64,000 bases of DNA from Maribacter aquimaris (lineage in GTDB: Bacteria > Bacteroidota > Bacteroidia > Flavobacteriales > Flavobacteriaceae), in contig NZ_JABTCF010000004.1 in assembly GCF_014596745.1 (NCBI RefSeq), positions 124,001-188,000 on the forward strand, read 5' to 3'. The stretch's first letter is position 1; every line of letters starts with the position of its first letter. Below the pieces are notes generated by a model that was given only the letters and a program-made list of their open reading frames with translations, was not told where the DNA came from and made no database searches. Below, in pieces: positions 36,670 to 46,024 of the stretch. A program made the position numbers and the translations under genes.

Positions 36670-38178
36670 CTACTTGTTTTTTTCATACCCAAAACTAAAT
36701 TCCTTTGAATATGAATGTTCCCTCTCCATGATATTGCTGATTTTTTCTACGATTTCAGGGTTTTTATCCGCAATATTATTCTGTTCCCCTATATCAGAGG
36801 CCAAGTTATAGAGTTCAATAGGTGCCTTGGCATTATTACCCATTTTCAAGCGTACCCCTTTCCAATCTCCAAATCTTACCGCTTGTTTTCCTCCTTGCTC
36901 ATGAAATTCCCAATATAAATAATCATGGCTAACTTGCTTTTCCCCCAATAATTCCGGCAAGAATGAGATACCATCTATATTTTTAGGTGTTTCTATTTGA
37001 GCCATTTCACAAACAGTAGGTAAAAAGTCCCAAAATGCCGAAATGTGATTGGAAGTAGCATCTGCCTTGATTTTCCCTGGCCAGTATGCAATCATAGGCA
37101 CTCGAATCCCTCCTTCATACAAATCACGTTTGTATCCTCTTAAATCTGCATTACTATTAAAATAATTTGGATCGGCCCCACCTTCCTTGTGAGGGCCATT
37201 ATCCGAGGTGAAAATTATTATGGTATTTTCTGCAATGCCAAGTTCCTCTACTTTTTTTCTGATCTCACCTACTTGCTTATCCAATAGGTAGACCATGGCG
37301 GCAAAAGCAGTATGGGGTTCTTTTTGCGAACCATACCCACCATTCTTATACCGCTCACCCTCATCTATACCTTGGTAGTTTTTTTCAGGCAATAGTTTCC
37401 CCCGAAACTTTACCATATATTCTTCTGGCGCAACAAGTTCTGCATGGGGAATAATCGTAGGGTAGTACATGAAAAAAGTAGAATCTTTATTCTTTTCAAT
37501 AAACGACATTGCCTTTTCATGAATAATATTAGGCGCATACGTTTCCGTTTTCTTCCCTTTATTTCCTTCTAATATGACTTTGGTTTGATTGTGCCAGAGG
37601 TGATAAGGGTAATAATTATGTCCTATGGTTTGGGAATTATACCCATAGAATTCATCAAAACCCTGGTTATTGGGATCTCCTTCAGAAGAAGGATATCCTA
37701 AACCCCATTTCCCAAAAGCACCTGTTATATAACCCTCAGATTTTAAAAGTTTGGAAACTGTAATTACAGTGGAATCCAGCGGGTATTGCCCTTCAGGTTT
37801 AACGCCTCTATTACCCCGAATAAAAGTGTGGCCCGTATGTTGTCCTGTCATCAACGAGGAACGGGATGGTGCGCAAACCGTTGAACCTGCATAATGTTGC
37901 GTAAAAAATAGTCCATCTTCCGATAATTTATCAATATTCGGTGTCGAAAAATTTTCTTGCCCCGTTAAGCTTAAATCACCATAGCCTAAATCATCCGCAA
38001 GGATATAGATGATATTTGGTTTTAGTTTCTGAATAGTTTCATTTGCCTTTTTTTGATTGTTACAACTACTTAAAACAACCAGGGAAAAAACTGCATACAA
38101 ATTGCCTAAGAGCCGTATCAAACCTTTTTGGTAAAAATTATGTTTATTTATGTTTATCATTGATTGGTGCAATATCAT
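36670..38178 (-). CDS. S1 family formylglycine sulfatase
   Basis: A 502-residue protein with lipobox LSSC (Cys39). The formylglycine motif is VCAPSRSSLMTG (Cys102-x-Pro-Ser-Arg), as needed for activation of type I sulfatases. The metal-binding DD pair is in YILADDLGYGD (62-63). TSDNGPHKEGGADP and GYKRDLYEGGIRVPM complete the active site. The sugar specificity subfamily is not readable. Its start overlaps the stop of the SGNH-TPR gene by 4 bp (ATGA), so the two are translationally coupled. An S1 sulfatase in this set of pectin enzymes implies a sulfated substrate. The matching maturase is not in the window. Confidence 0.9.
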   Translation of the reverse strand: MILHQSMININKHNFYQKGLIRLLGNLYAVFSLVVLSSCNNQKKANETIQKLKPNIIYILADDLGYGDLSLTGQENFSTPNIDKLSEDGLFFTQHYAGSTVCAPSRSSLMTGQHTGHTFIRGNRGVKPEGQYPLDSTVITVSKLLKSEGYITGAFGKWGLGYPSSEGDPNNQGFDEFYGYNSQTIGHNYYPYHLWHNQTKVILEGNKGKKTETYAPNIIHEKAMSFIEKNKDSTFFMYYPTIIPHAELVAPEEYMVKFRGKLLPEKNYQGIDEGERYKNGGYGSQKEPHTAFAAMVYLLDKQVGEIRKKVEELGIAENTIIIFTSDNGPHKEGGADPNYFNSNADLRGYKRDLYEGGIRVPMIAYWPGKIKADATSNHISAFWDFLPTVCEMAQIETPKNIDGISFLPELLGEKQVSHDYLYWEFHEQGGKQAVRFGDWKGVRLKMGNNAKAPIELYNLASDIGEQNNIADKNPEIVEKISNIMEREHSYSKEFSFGYEKNK

Positions 38179-40058
38179 TTATTCGTTCTTTGCAAAATCT
38201 CAAGAGCTAAATTATTTCCCGGTTCCAGTTGTTCTAACTTTTCGGCGTAATCTTTGGCAAAATGATAAACCCCAAAATCATAATATAATTTCGCCAACAT
38301 TTGCAACACATTTATATTCCCAGGTTGCTGTTTTATTATAGCTTCGGATGTCTTTAATCCAACAATATCGGATTTCATCTCAGCGACTAATCGATTATCC
38401 AATTGCTGTACTGACTTTGAATTAAGAATTGGCAGTAATTCATCAAATGCCTTAGCATTGACACCTGCTTTTACACATTGCGCCAAAATTTTAATGTTGG
38501 GGTTCCGTTCAAATGCTTTTTTGTAATACATAAGGGCTTTTTTATGCTCCCCCACGTTGGTGGCAAATTGCCCTGCCTGTATCCCGTAGTCTAAATTCAT
38601 TGGATATGCCAATACCAGGGACTCAGTTACCTTAAAAACATTATTGTATTGTTTCTTGTCCAGGTAATACTTTTGAAGTTTGTGCATAGCCTCCTCCCAG
38701 TCGATCTCTTTCACAGCCAAACCTCCGGCAAGAACTTCAGGCATACTTTTCCCTGTTAGATCGATATCAGGCATGGGTTCATTAAACGGCCACTGCGAAC
38801 GTAAAATCAAATTGGTATATTGACCGAACAACGAATCCATTTCGGTTAGTGGCTGTTCTTCAAATGGCAGTGGCAAAACCACTTCTTCATCAGTCGTAAA
38901 ATCAAAGTGTTCTATTAATGATCTGTAAAAACTTGTTGACATCAAATAATATCCCTTCAAATTTGGGTGGAGATGCTCCAACACCAGTTCATTACCAACA
39001 ATTCCATGGGGAGAATTCGATTTAAAATCTTCTTCGACAGGAACCAGAATGGTACCAAATTCCTTAGCCAAGGCTTTTATGTTTTCATTGATAGCCTCAG
39101 GTGCACGAAACCGAAGTAAGTCTTCATCTTTGGCCCGGGTATAAAATTGGAGGGATTGTGTAAAATCATGTTTTTTTTCTGATTCTTTTGCCAACGTATA
39201 AAAGTATTCCGCATTCTCCTTGCTGTCCAAATCACTAATAAAGGGAGCTTGGTCTTTCAAATTAGAGAACAAGGTTCCCATAAATACGGGTATATTGTTT
39301 TTTTGATATTTGGCCAATAACGTAGCCATATTTTGCTTGAATTGATCAATCCCTTTTTCATAAAGCTCCGAACCTTTTGTTATTGATTGTTCTGCCGCCA
39401 TACGTTTCATAAGGGTCTCACTTAAATCGGAAGATTCCTTTCTCGACATTCGGGTAATCAAACGAAAAAACAATTGCCCCAATCGTAATTTTCTAAATTG
39501 AATTCCCAATCTAACAATCGTCGGATTTAGACCTAATTTGCCCGAAGAACCGACTCCAAGCGCACCATAAAATTCGTTATGTCCGGCATAAATTAAAATA
39601 GCATCGGGTTGTTGCAGTAAAATCTCATCAGTAAAATCGAGCAAGGTATATGAATTTACCGCAGTCAATGATAGATTGATGATTTCAATATTTTTATTAA
39701 GGAAATTCTGGTTGAATTGGTACTGTAGCATTCGGTGAAATGAACCGTTGTTTTCATACGGAAAGCCATACGCTGTGGAACTTCCCTGCACAAATATTCG
39801 AACCGTACCTGGTTCTTTCTTCTTTTTGAAAGGTTCTATGTAACCCCGTGTGGAATTTTCATCCTTTACAAAATAACGTCTAGAGATATTTGGGTTCAGT
39901 ATCAGATACTCCGAATTATCCGGATGTTCTATAAACAAACTTAAATCCTCTCCAACATTAAAAACACGAAGGGAAACTTCAGCTAAAAACAAAAACAAAA
40001 GTGGTAGGAGCACTGCAATCAGCTTGAACCAAATTGTATAATTTGTTTTTAATTTCAT
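38175..40058 (-). CDS. SGNH-like membrane-anchored protein with TPR region
   Basis: A 627-residue protein with one N-terminal membrane helix (IAVLLPLLFLFLAEVSL). The SGNH core is FVQGSSTAYGFPY (Ser93/94), YAGHNEFYG (Asn161), and LEHLHPNLKG, where the usual Asp two before His is replaced by Glu. The C-terminal ~170 residues are helical repeats of TPR type (KALMYYKKAFERNPN). Relatives often stand beside carbamoyltransferase/DUF5989/SxtJ genes, which occur here 6 kb away beyond susCD. It may be an O-acyl or other esterase acting on an envelope or imported glycan. A strong terminator hairpin separates it from susD. Confidence 0.65.
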   Translation of the reverse strand: MKLKTNYTIWFKLIAVLLPLLFLFLAEVSLRVFNVGEDLSLFIEHPDNSEYLILNPNISRRYFVKDENSTRGYIEPFKKKKEPGTVRIFVQGSSTAYGFPYENNGSFHRMLQYQFNQNFLNKNIEIINLSLTAVNSYTLLDFTDEILLQQPDAILIYAGHNEFYGALGVGSSGKLGLNPTIVRLGIQFRKLRLGQLFFRLITRMSRKESSDLSETLMKRMAAEQSITKGSELYEKGIDQFKQNMATLLAKYQKNNIPVFMGTLFSNLKDQAPFISDLDSKENAEYFYTLAKESEKKHDFTQSLQFYTRAKDEDLLRFRAPEAINENIKALAKEFGTILVPVEEDFKSNSPHGIVGNELVLEHLHPNLKGYYLMSTSFYRSLIEHFDFTTDEEVVLPLPFEEQPLTEMDSLFGQYTNLILRSQWPFNEPMPDIDLTGKSMPEVLAGGLAVKEIDWEEAMHKLQKYYLDKKQYNNVFKVTESLVLAYPMNLDYGIQAGQFATNVGEHKKALMYYKKAFERNPNIKILAQCVKAGVNAKAFDELLPILNSKSVQQLDNRLVAEMKSDIVGLKTSEAIIKQQPGNINVLQMLAKLYYDFGVYHFAKDYAEKLEQLEPGNNLALEILQRTNK

Positions 40059-40102
40059 TTTTTTAATCAGTCAATATAAATAATAAAAAATCCAATGGTG
40101 TT

Positions 40103-40144
40103 GTAAAAAAAATATCGGCCGATTCAACCGAACCGGCCGATATT
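40103..40144 (-). terminator. Rho-independent terminator after susD
   Basis: On the minus strand an 11-bp perfect stem (AATATCGGCCG with CGGCCGATATT, 12-nt loop) is followed by a run of eight T. It lies 42 bp after the susD stop, so most transcripts from the susC promoter should end here, with partial read-through to the enzyme genes. Confidence 0.85.
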
Positions 40145-40185
40145 ACAGTAGGCTTAAACATAGCATTTAAATGCCATCCTATTGA

Positions 40186-41775
40186 TTAATAATCAGTACT
40201 TGGTGTAAGCGTAGGATTTGCTTCAAGTTCTACCAATGGGATTGGCAGATAATTGTCTTTAGGATCATCAAAAACTATATTACCAGAACGAATTCTTTCA
40301 TATTTATCAGACTCTTCTTTTGCAATACCCCAACGGACAATATCGAACCAACGCTGACCTTCCGCAAATAACTCACGAAAACGTTCTTCCCTGATCGAAT
40401 CGCGTAATACAGTACCCGTCAGTCCGGTATAATCAACCGCAGCATCAGGTGTATCCGTATCCACAGCATAAGCACGACGACGAACTTTATTCATATATTC
40501 CGAGGCCGTAACGTCTTCTCCCAAAACATTCAATGTTTCAGCATACAATAAATATACATCCGCCAAACGCATGATAAAAACATTTGCACCGTAATTCTGG
40601 TTGGTCGTATAAACAGAATAATCCAGTGGAACATACTTTTTATAGCTCCATCCCAAACCGTCTTCTTCATCTGTAGTGTATTTTTCCAAAAGAGTAGGAA
40701 TACCACTAGCAGGAACCACATAATCAACACCTGGCTCTAAAGCATTAACATGCAAACGGGGATCACTACCAAAACGTCTGACATTTACATCATGGGGCCA
40801 GACATTACTCCATCCGGTACCTTTTGGTGCCATCATTAAAGCGATTTGACTTCCTGTTCCGCCATTCCATACATGTGTTTCCATATCAGTTGCAAAGTTG
40901 ATCTCCCAAATGGACTCACTACTAAACTCTTCTTCTCCATGAAAAAGACCATTATATTTATCAGAGCTCACTAAAGAAAAAGGGCCATTTACCACTTCTT
41001 CCAAATATGGTTTTGCGGTAGGATAGTCTTCCTTATACATATAAACCTTACCAAGAAAACCTTTGGCAGCATAACTAGTAACCCTTGCTGCATTGTCTGA
41101 ATCCCAGCTGTCTGGAAGCAATTCCTCTGCCAATAAAAAATCACTGATTATTTGATCATAAAATTCACCTACCGTAGCCCTGGTTGATTGCATATCCTCA
41201 TTTGAAGCCGCTACTTCAGTAAAAAGCGGGGCCACCAATGCAGAAGTTTCAGTAGCTTTCCCTTCTCCCCAAAGCCTAACAATGGAAAAATTAGCATAAG
41301 CACGTAAGAAATAAGCCTGTCCAAGCATTTCATCCACTTCTGCTTCTTCCCCGGGTTTGATAAAATTACTCTCTTTATAGATTTTAGCATTGGCAATAAA
41401 ATCATTTGATCTAGAAATAAGACGATACCACCCTGACCAACATCCAGCAACAACTGTACTATTACTTAATACTTCATTCTGACCTGTTTCGTTCCATCCG
41501 ATTGTTCCCGTCCAATCCTGATTACTGGTGTGCGGAAGCATTTGCAGAACGTGTGGCAGATAATCACTACCGAATAACTCCCATGATTTAACCGCTGAAT
41601 AAACAGAAGTTAAATTAAGGTTAACCTTCTCAATAGTGGTGAAATAAGTAGATGCATCCAGCGAATTCTCGTCAGCGATATCCAATACATCTTCAGAGCA
41701 CCCTCCTGCAAAAAGAAGGGTAAAGAGAAAACCTATAATCAAACTATTTTTAAATATATTTTTCATTGTTTCCAA
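40186..41775 (-). CDS. susD: SusD-like glycan-binding lipoprotein
   Basis: A 529-residue surface lipoprotein (LLFAGGC, Cys26). The N-terminal helical region (SLDASTYFTTIEKVNLNLTSVYSAV) and later RadB/SusD motifs (YFLRAYANFSIVRLWGEG, RLADVYLLYAETLN, REERFRELFAEGQRWFDIVRWG) define the RagB/SusD family. It caps the TonB-dependent transporter and binds the oligosaccharide at the cell surface. It follows susC by 16 bp. The large number of aromatic residues in the middle (WNETGQNE, WSGWYRL, WEINFATD) is typical of the binding face. The specific ligand is not readable. Confidence 0.95.
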   Translation of the reverse strand: METMKNIFKNSLIIGFLFTLLFAGGCSEDVLDIADENSLDASTYFTTIEKVNLNLTSVYSAVKSWELFGSDYLPHVLQMLPHTSNQDWTGTIGWNETGQNEVLSNSTVVAGCWSGWYRLISRSNDFIANAKIYKESNFIKPGEEAEVDEMLGQAYFLRAYANFSIVRLWGEGKATETSALVAPLFTEVAASNEDMQSTRATVGEFYDQIISDFLLAEELLPDSWDSDNAARVTSYAAKGFLGKVYMYKEDYPTAKPYLEEVVNGPFSLVSSDKYNGLFHGEEEFSSESIWEINFATDMETHVWNGGTGSQIALMMAPKGTGWSNVWPHDVNVRRFGSDPRLHVNALEPGVDYVVPASGIPTLLEKYTTDEEDGLGWSYKKYVPLDYSVYTTNQNYGANVFIMRLADVYLLYAETLNVLGEDVTASEYMNKVRRRAYAVDTDTPDAAVDYTGLTGTVLRDSIREERFRELFAEGQRWFDIVRWGIAKEESDKYERIRSGNIVFDDPKDNYLPIPLVELEANPTLTPSTDY

Positions 41776-41791
41776 ATTTTAAATTTTCCAA

Positions 41792-44700
41792 TTATAAACT
41801 AAGTTCAACACCGACGCTAATTGTTCTAGCTTGAGGGTATGCATCGTAATCAACTCCCCGGCTAGTACTTCCACCTGCAACTTCAGGATCTATACCAGAA
41901 TACTTTGTGAATGTCATAATATTTTCACCACTGATATAAACTCTTGCATTTGTCATATTAAATCTGCTTAAAATCGATTGTGGTAAAGTATAACCTAACT
42001 GAATATTCCTCACTTTTAGAAAAGAACCATCTTCAACAAAATAAGAAGATGAATTTGCAAAGTTCGAATTAGGATCGCCTTGGACTAAACGCGGCTGATT
42101 TGTTTGATTATCAGGCGTCCATGCATTCAAGACTTCTGTCGATGAATTGTAATCGGCATAAATTTGCTGGGTAAGCGTTTTATTCGCATTAAATACATCA
42201 ACTCCTTGTACTCCTTGGAGGAATAAACTAAAATCAAGATTTCTCCATTCTAGGTTTGTAGTTAATCCATAAATCATTTTAGGCCATGGATTACCAAGAT
42301 AAGTTTTATCATCATCAGTAATTTGGTTATCACCATTAATATCTTCGTACAACATATCCCCAGGAGCCGTGTTGCTTTGTTGATACAGACCATTAGGTGC
42401 TGCCGCATTTAAAGCATCTATTTCCGATTGTGAATCAATTATTTTCACATATTTATAACCATAAAAACTTGATAATGGATGACCCACTTCTGAACGTGTT
42501 GTACTTCCCAAAACCTGGCCACCATCACCACCATTAATATAAGCATTTTCAGTAAGTTTGGTCAACTCATTTTTCTGAAAACTGGTATTTGCACTAATAT
42601 TTAATTTAAATTCATTGAAAGTTTCCTGATAATTAACTGCAAATTCAAAGCCCGTATTTTTCATTTCCCCAATATTCATACTGACAGCTTCCGGAGAGCC
42701 ATGGGATTTAGAAATTCCAACGCTTAATGGTACAGTAACAGCATATAACATGTCTGAGGTTTTCTTAATGTAATAATCCATTACGATAGACACCTTATTA
42801 TTGAATAACCCAAGATCAATACCAATATCAGTAGTCTTGATTTCTTCCCACTTTACGTCTGCATTTGGAAAACCACTCAAGAAAAACCCAGAAACCTTAT
42901 TGGTACCATTCGAGTCGAATAGGTAATAAGAATTCGTTGAATGATACGATTTGGAATATAAAAAGTTGTTAATATTATCCGATCCCAACGTACCTGAACT
43001 CACACGTAGTTTCAAATTTGAAATCAGTGAATTATCTTTCAGAAAATCTTCTTGTGAAACACGCCATGCACCAGAGAATGATGGGAATACCCCCCAAAGA
43101 TTATTCGACCCGAATTTTGGTGATGATGCATCCCTACGAATAGTACCCTCTAAAAGATATTTATCTTTATAACCATAATTTAAACGTCCGAATTGAGACA
43201 ATATATAGCTTTTATCGATTGTGTTCACATCTGTAATACTTGCTTCTCCAGTTGCCGTAGCGAAACTATATGACACATCTTCCGTAAATCCGGTCTTAGT
43301 GGCATTAAAACCAACCCCGTCACCTTTGACTGCCTCATAACCGGCCATAGCCTTAAAACTGTGATCACCAATTGTTTTATCGTAAGTTAAAACATAGTTG
43401 GCTGTTAACGTATTTGCGTTATTGCTTGCATAAGTAAGTGAATTCACACTATTGCTATTCGTACCGTAGTTATAAGCCTCATCAAAATATCTTCCTAGCC
43501 AGGAAGTATAGTTGACACCGAATGTTGAACGGAATTTCAATCCTTTTAAAACATCAACTTCCAAATAAACATTTCCGTTAATCCTATTGTTTGTGTATTT
43601 TCTATGATGTTGATATTCATTGGCAACCATATTCCGTCCCGCATACCAGGATGGTCCTGTTCCCCATCCCCCATAAGTATTTGTCTCATCATAAACCGGC
43701 ATCAACGGGGTTGATCTCCATGGTATACCATTAGCAGCATATGTAGGATTTTCGATTGTTCGTGAAAGCAGTACGGACTCCCCTATTTTAACTTTCCCAT
43801 CAAACAATTTAAAATCTGAATTTGCCCTTAGGCTATAACGTTCAAATTCATTGTCAATCATCATCCCTTCTTCATTGTCATAATTTCCCGAAAGGTAAAA
43901 ATTGGCTTTATCGGTTCCACTGGAAATAGACAGGTTATAGTTTTGTTTTATCCCACTTCCGCTATATAATTCATCGGACCAATTGGTATCAGCCATACCT
44001 GATACATTAGACCAAGAATCTTCGGGTAATTGACCTGAAGCTGCTCTTGATGCCGTGGCTGCCGCAATATATTGATCCCTATTAAGCATCGTAGGAAGAT
44101 TGATTGGAGAACTTATTCCAGTGTTTGCTTTAAAATTAATGTTAGTTTTATTATTGCTTGCCCCACGCTTTGTAGTTACTAAAACTACCCCATGCGCAGC
44201 TTGCGCACCATAAATAGCAGAAGCCGATGCATCTTTCAAAATTTCAATGGACTCAACATCATTGGCATTAAAAAAATTAGATGTCTCCATCCGGATTCCA
44301 TCTACGATCCAAAGTGGGCTTGTTCCCCCAATGGAACCAACACCACGAACGTTTACAGTAGGAGCAGCACCTGGTTTCCCAGAGGCCTGACTTACCATAA
44401 CACCGGCTGCCTTACCCTGTAGGGCCTGATCAACACGGGTAACAGAAACCTTGTTCAGATCTTCGCTTTTTATGGAAGAAATAGCCCCTGTTAGGTTTGA
44501 CCGCTTTTGCGTACCATATCCAATAACAACAACTTCATCCAACCCTTGGACATCATCCTTCATTGTCACATTAATGACTTGCCTGTTTCCTACGGTAACC
44601 TCCTCGGTAACAAGACCGATAAAGCTAAAAACCAGAACCGACTCCGGACCGGGAACCGTTATGGTGTAGTTACCGTCAAAGTCGGCCGCCACTCCATTGG

Positions 44701-44923
44701 TAGTACCTTTAACTACTACTGAAACCCCTGGTATGGGCATTCCTGACTCATCTATTACCGTACCGCTTACCGATTGTTGTATATCCTCCTTGATGTCGGA
44801 ATACGAAGCGTTTGCTTGGAGATTGAAAAGTGCAAACGCAAACAATAGGATCGAAATCTTCATTGTTCTATTCTTGCTGGTTATGTTCTCCAATAAATTG
44901 GAAAACCAATATTTTTTTTGCAT
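41792..44923 (-). CDS. susC: SusC-like TonB-dependent oligosaccharide transporter
   Basis: A 1043-residue outer-membrane transporter. The signal peptide (ISILLFAFALFNLQANA) is followed by a CarboxypepD_reg-like domain (VSGTVIDESGMPIPGVSVVV). The TonB-box stretch is LDEVVVIGYGTQKRSNLTGA, then the plug (GKAAGVMVSQASGKPGA, VLVTTKRG) and the barrel, ending in ARTISVGVELSL. The length is normal. Together with SusD it imports oligosaccharides with energy from TonB. It is the first gene of the minus-strand run. Its promoter carries two LacI-type operators, so it is repressed until an inducer appears. Confidence 0.95.
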   Translation of the reverse strand: MQKKYWFSNLLENITSKNRTMKISILLFAFALFNLQANASYSDIKEDIQQSVSGTVIDESGMPIPGVSVVVKGTTNGVAADFDGNYTITVPGPESVLVFSFIGLVTEEVTVGNRQVINVTMKDDVQGLDEVVVIGYGTQKRSNLTGAISSIKSEDLNKVSVTRVDQALQGKAAGVMVSQASGKPGAAPTVNVRGVGSIGGTSPLWIVDGIRMETSNFFNANDVESIEILKDASASAIYGAQAAHGVVLVTTKRGASNNKTNINFKANTGISSPINLPTMLNRDQYIAAATASRAASGQLPEDSWSNVSGMADTNWSDELYSGSGIKQNYNLSISSGTDKANFYLSGNYDNEEGMMIDNEFERYSLRANSDFKLFDGKVKIGESVLLSRTIENPTYAANGIPWRSTPLMPVYDETNTYGGWGTGPSWYAGRNMVANEYQHHRKYTNNRINGNVYLEVDVLKGLKFRSTFGVNYTSWLGRYFDEAYNYGTNSNSVNSLTYASNNANTLTANYVLTYDKTIGDHSFKAMAGYEAVKGDGVGFNATKTGFTEDVSYSFATATGEASITDVNTIDKSYILSQFGRLNYGYKDKYLLEGTIRRDASSPKFGSNNLWGVFPSFSGAWRVSQEDFLKDNSLISNLKLRVSSGTLGSDNINNFLYSKSYHSTNSYYLFDSNGTNKVSGFFLSGFPNADVKWEEIKTTDIGIDLGLFNNKVSIVMDYYIKKTSDMLYAVTVPLSVGISKSHGSPEAVSMNIGEMKNTGFEFAVNYQETFNEFKLNISANTSFQKNELTKLTENAYINGGDGGQVLGSTTRSEVGHPLSSFYGYKYVKIIDSQSEIDALNAAAPNGLYQQSNTAPGDMLYEDINGDNQITDDDKTYLGNPWPKMIYGLTTNLEWRNLDFSLFLQGVQGVDVFNANKTLTQQIYADYNSSTEVLNAWTPDNQTNQPRLVQGDPNSNFANSSSYFVEDGSFLKVRNIQLGYTLPQSILSRFNMTNARVYISGENIMTFTKYSGIDPEVAGGSTSRGVDYDAYPQARTISVGVELSL

Positions 44924-45482
44924 AATTTTTGATTAGTTTGATTAGTTAATTATAATTCTACTGTTAAACTAGATTAGTAACGAAAAACGTGATAACGTTC
45001 ACCGTCTTTTTTATTTGTTGTCCCCCATACGCCTAAGTTTTAGTTTTAGTTTTATACTTCTATTGCTATTCATGATTGGTCGTCGAACCCTGTACTCTCT
45101 TTAAATGTCCCCAACAGAAATCCAGAATGGATTTTCTACCTTGAACTTTCCTAGGTGCCTGACAGTTTCTAAACGAGTTTAGTTTTTTTTTGATATTGAT
45201 ATTTTTAAGAAACACCCAAAAAGCAATTAAATCCTTATGGGTGTTTTCAACAAAAACTAACTCAACTACTTATTCCTAACATTAACCTATACTAATTATC
45301 TACTATACGGATAATAAATAATTCACACTACTTCTAATTATCAATCACTGATTGTATATGGGCCATACTCTGAATACACTAAAAATTCCCTGTTTTAATT
45401 CAAAAAAAAGTGAACCGATTACCGAAGATTCTAAACACCAATTTCTTTTCAGTTAAAATCAAAAAACAAATTCGTTTTTTTG

Positions 45483-45496
45483 CGCATACGTTTGTG
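45483..45496. promoter_or_regulatory. LacI operator, susC downstream site
   Basis: CGCATACGTTTGTG contains a perfect right half (CGTTTGT) of the palindrome found near lacI, with a degenerate left half. It lies downstream of the predicted start of transcription, about 70 bp (centre to centre) from the second susC operator. Confidence 0.55.
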
Positions 45497-45527
45497 CATA
45501 TATGAAAAAAACACCCAATATTCTTCT

Positions 45528-45558
45528 CAAATATAAATAATATATTGAATGGAACAAA
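45528..45558 (-). promoter_or_regulatory. susC promoter (TTTG-N19-TATATTTG)
   Basis: On the minus strand TTTG (45558-45555), a 19-bp spacer and TATATTTG (45535-45528) match the Bacteroidota consensus exactly. The -33 TTTG is part of an operator, so repressor and polymerase should compete. A leader of about 600 nt then runs to susC. Confidence 0.75.
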
Positions 45559-45566
45559 CGTTTGAG
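45553..45566. promoter_or_regulatory. LacI operator overlapping susC -33 element
   Basis: AACAAACGTTTGAG matches the perfect palindrome at 50020 in 12 of 14 bases, centred on CG as LacI-family operators are. Confidence 0.75.
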
Positions 45567-46024
45567 CTATATTTTTTTGAGATATATTAAATATTCGCTT
45601 GTAAAATAGTATTACTTGCTAATTATATATGATGCAATTTAAAAATCACACAATACCTATTATACGGTGGTTATATTTTATGGGCTGCCACTACCCCAAC
45701 TTCGGAAGGCTTAACCGGTTAAAGCGTTTTGGGGTGTTGATTAATTACCGGAGTCAAATTCACCAACCCCTCTAAAAGTCTGTAAATAATTTCATGTGCA
45801 TCAAAAAACTAGCATAATCTGGAAACACAAAAAATATCCCCTAACGGTTTTCCCTTTGAAAAAACCCTGTCTCTTCTTTGCATATAATACCCCCACCCCA
45901 ACATAGATGCGATGTAGTGTTGTCCTATATAATTTAAGCTAAATGAAGGCATCCTTGATCTTGCCTGAAGTTTCCAAGAAAGCAAAATTGAAGACCAAGT
46001 ACTTGTTGAATGGTAAAGACCCAT
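45567..46024. other. Intergenic region between susC promoter and carbamoyltransferase
   Basis: About 460 bp upstream of the susC promoter contain no convincing gene. A 12-bp perfect palindrome TTAACCGGTTAA lies inside a larger inverted pair ACCCCAA/TTGGGGT (about 45695-45736), which could be a binding site or the end of a transcript. Short minus-strand frames with protein-like sequence next to it may be decayed coding DNA, but no family was recognised. Confidence 0.35.

Noticed and set aside
45809-46024. 71-codon minus-strand frame just after the carbamoyltransferase
   Set aside because: Its composition is not protein-like, no ribosome-binding site was seen, and there is no similarity to known families; treated as non-coding.
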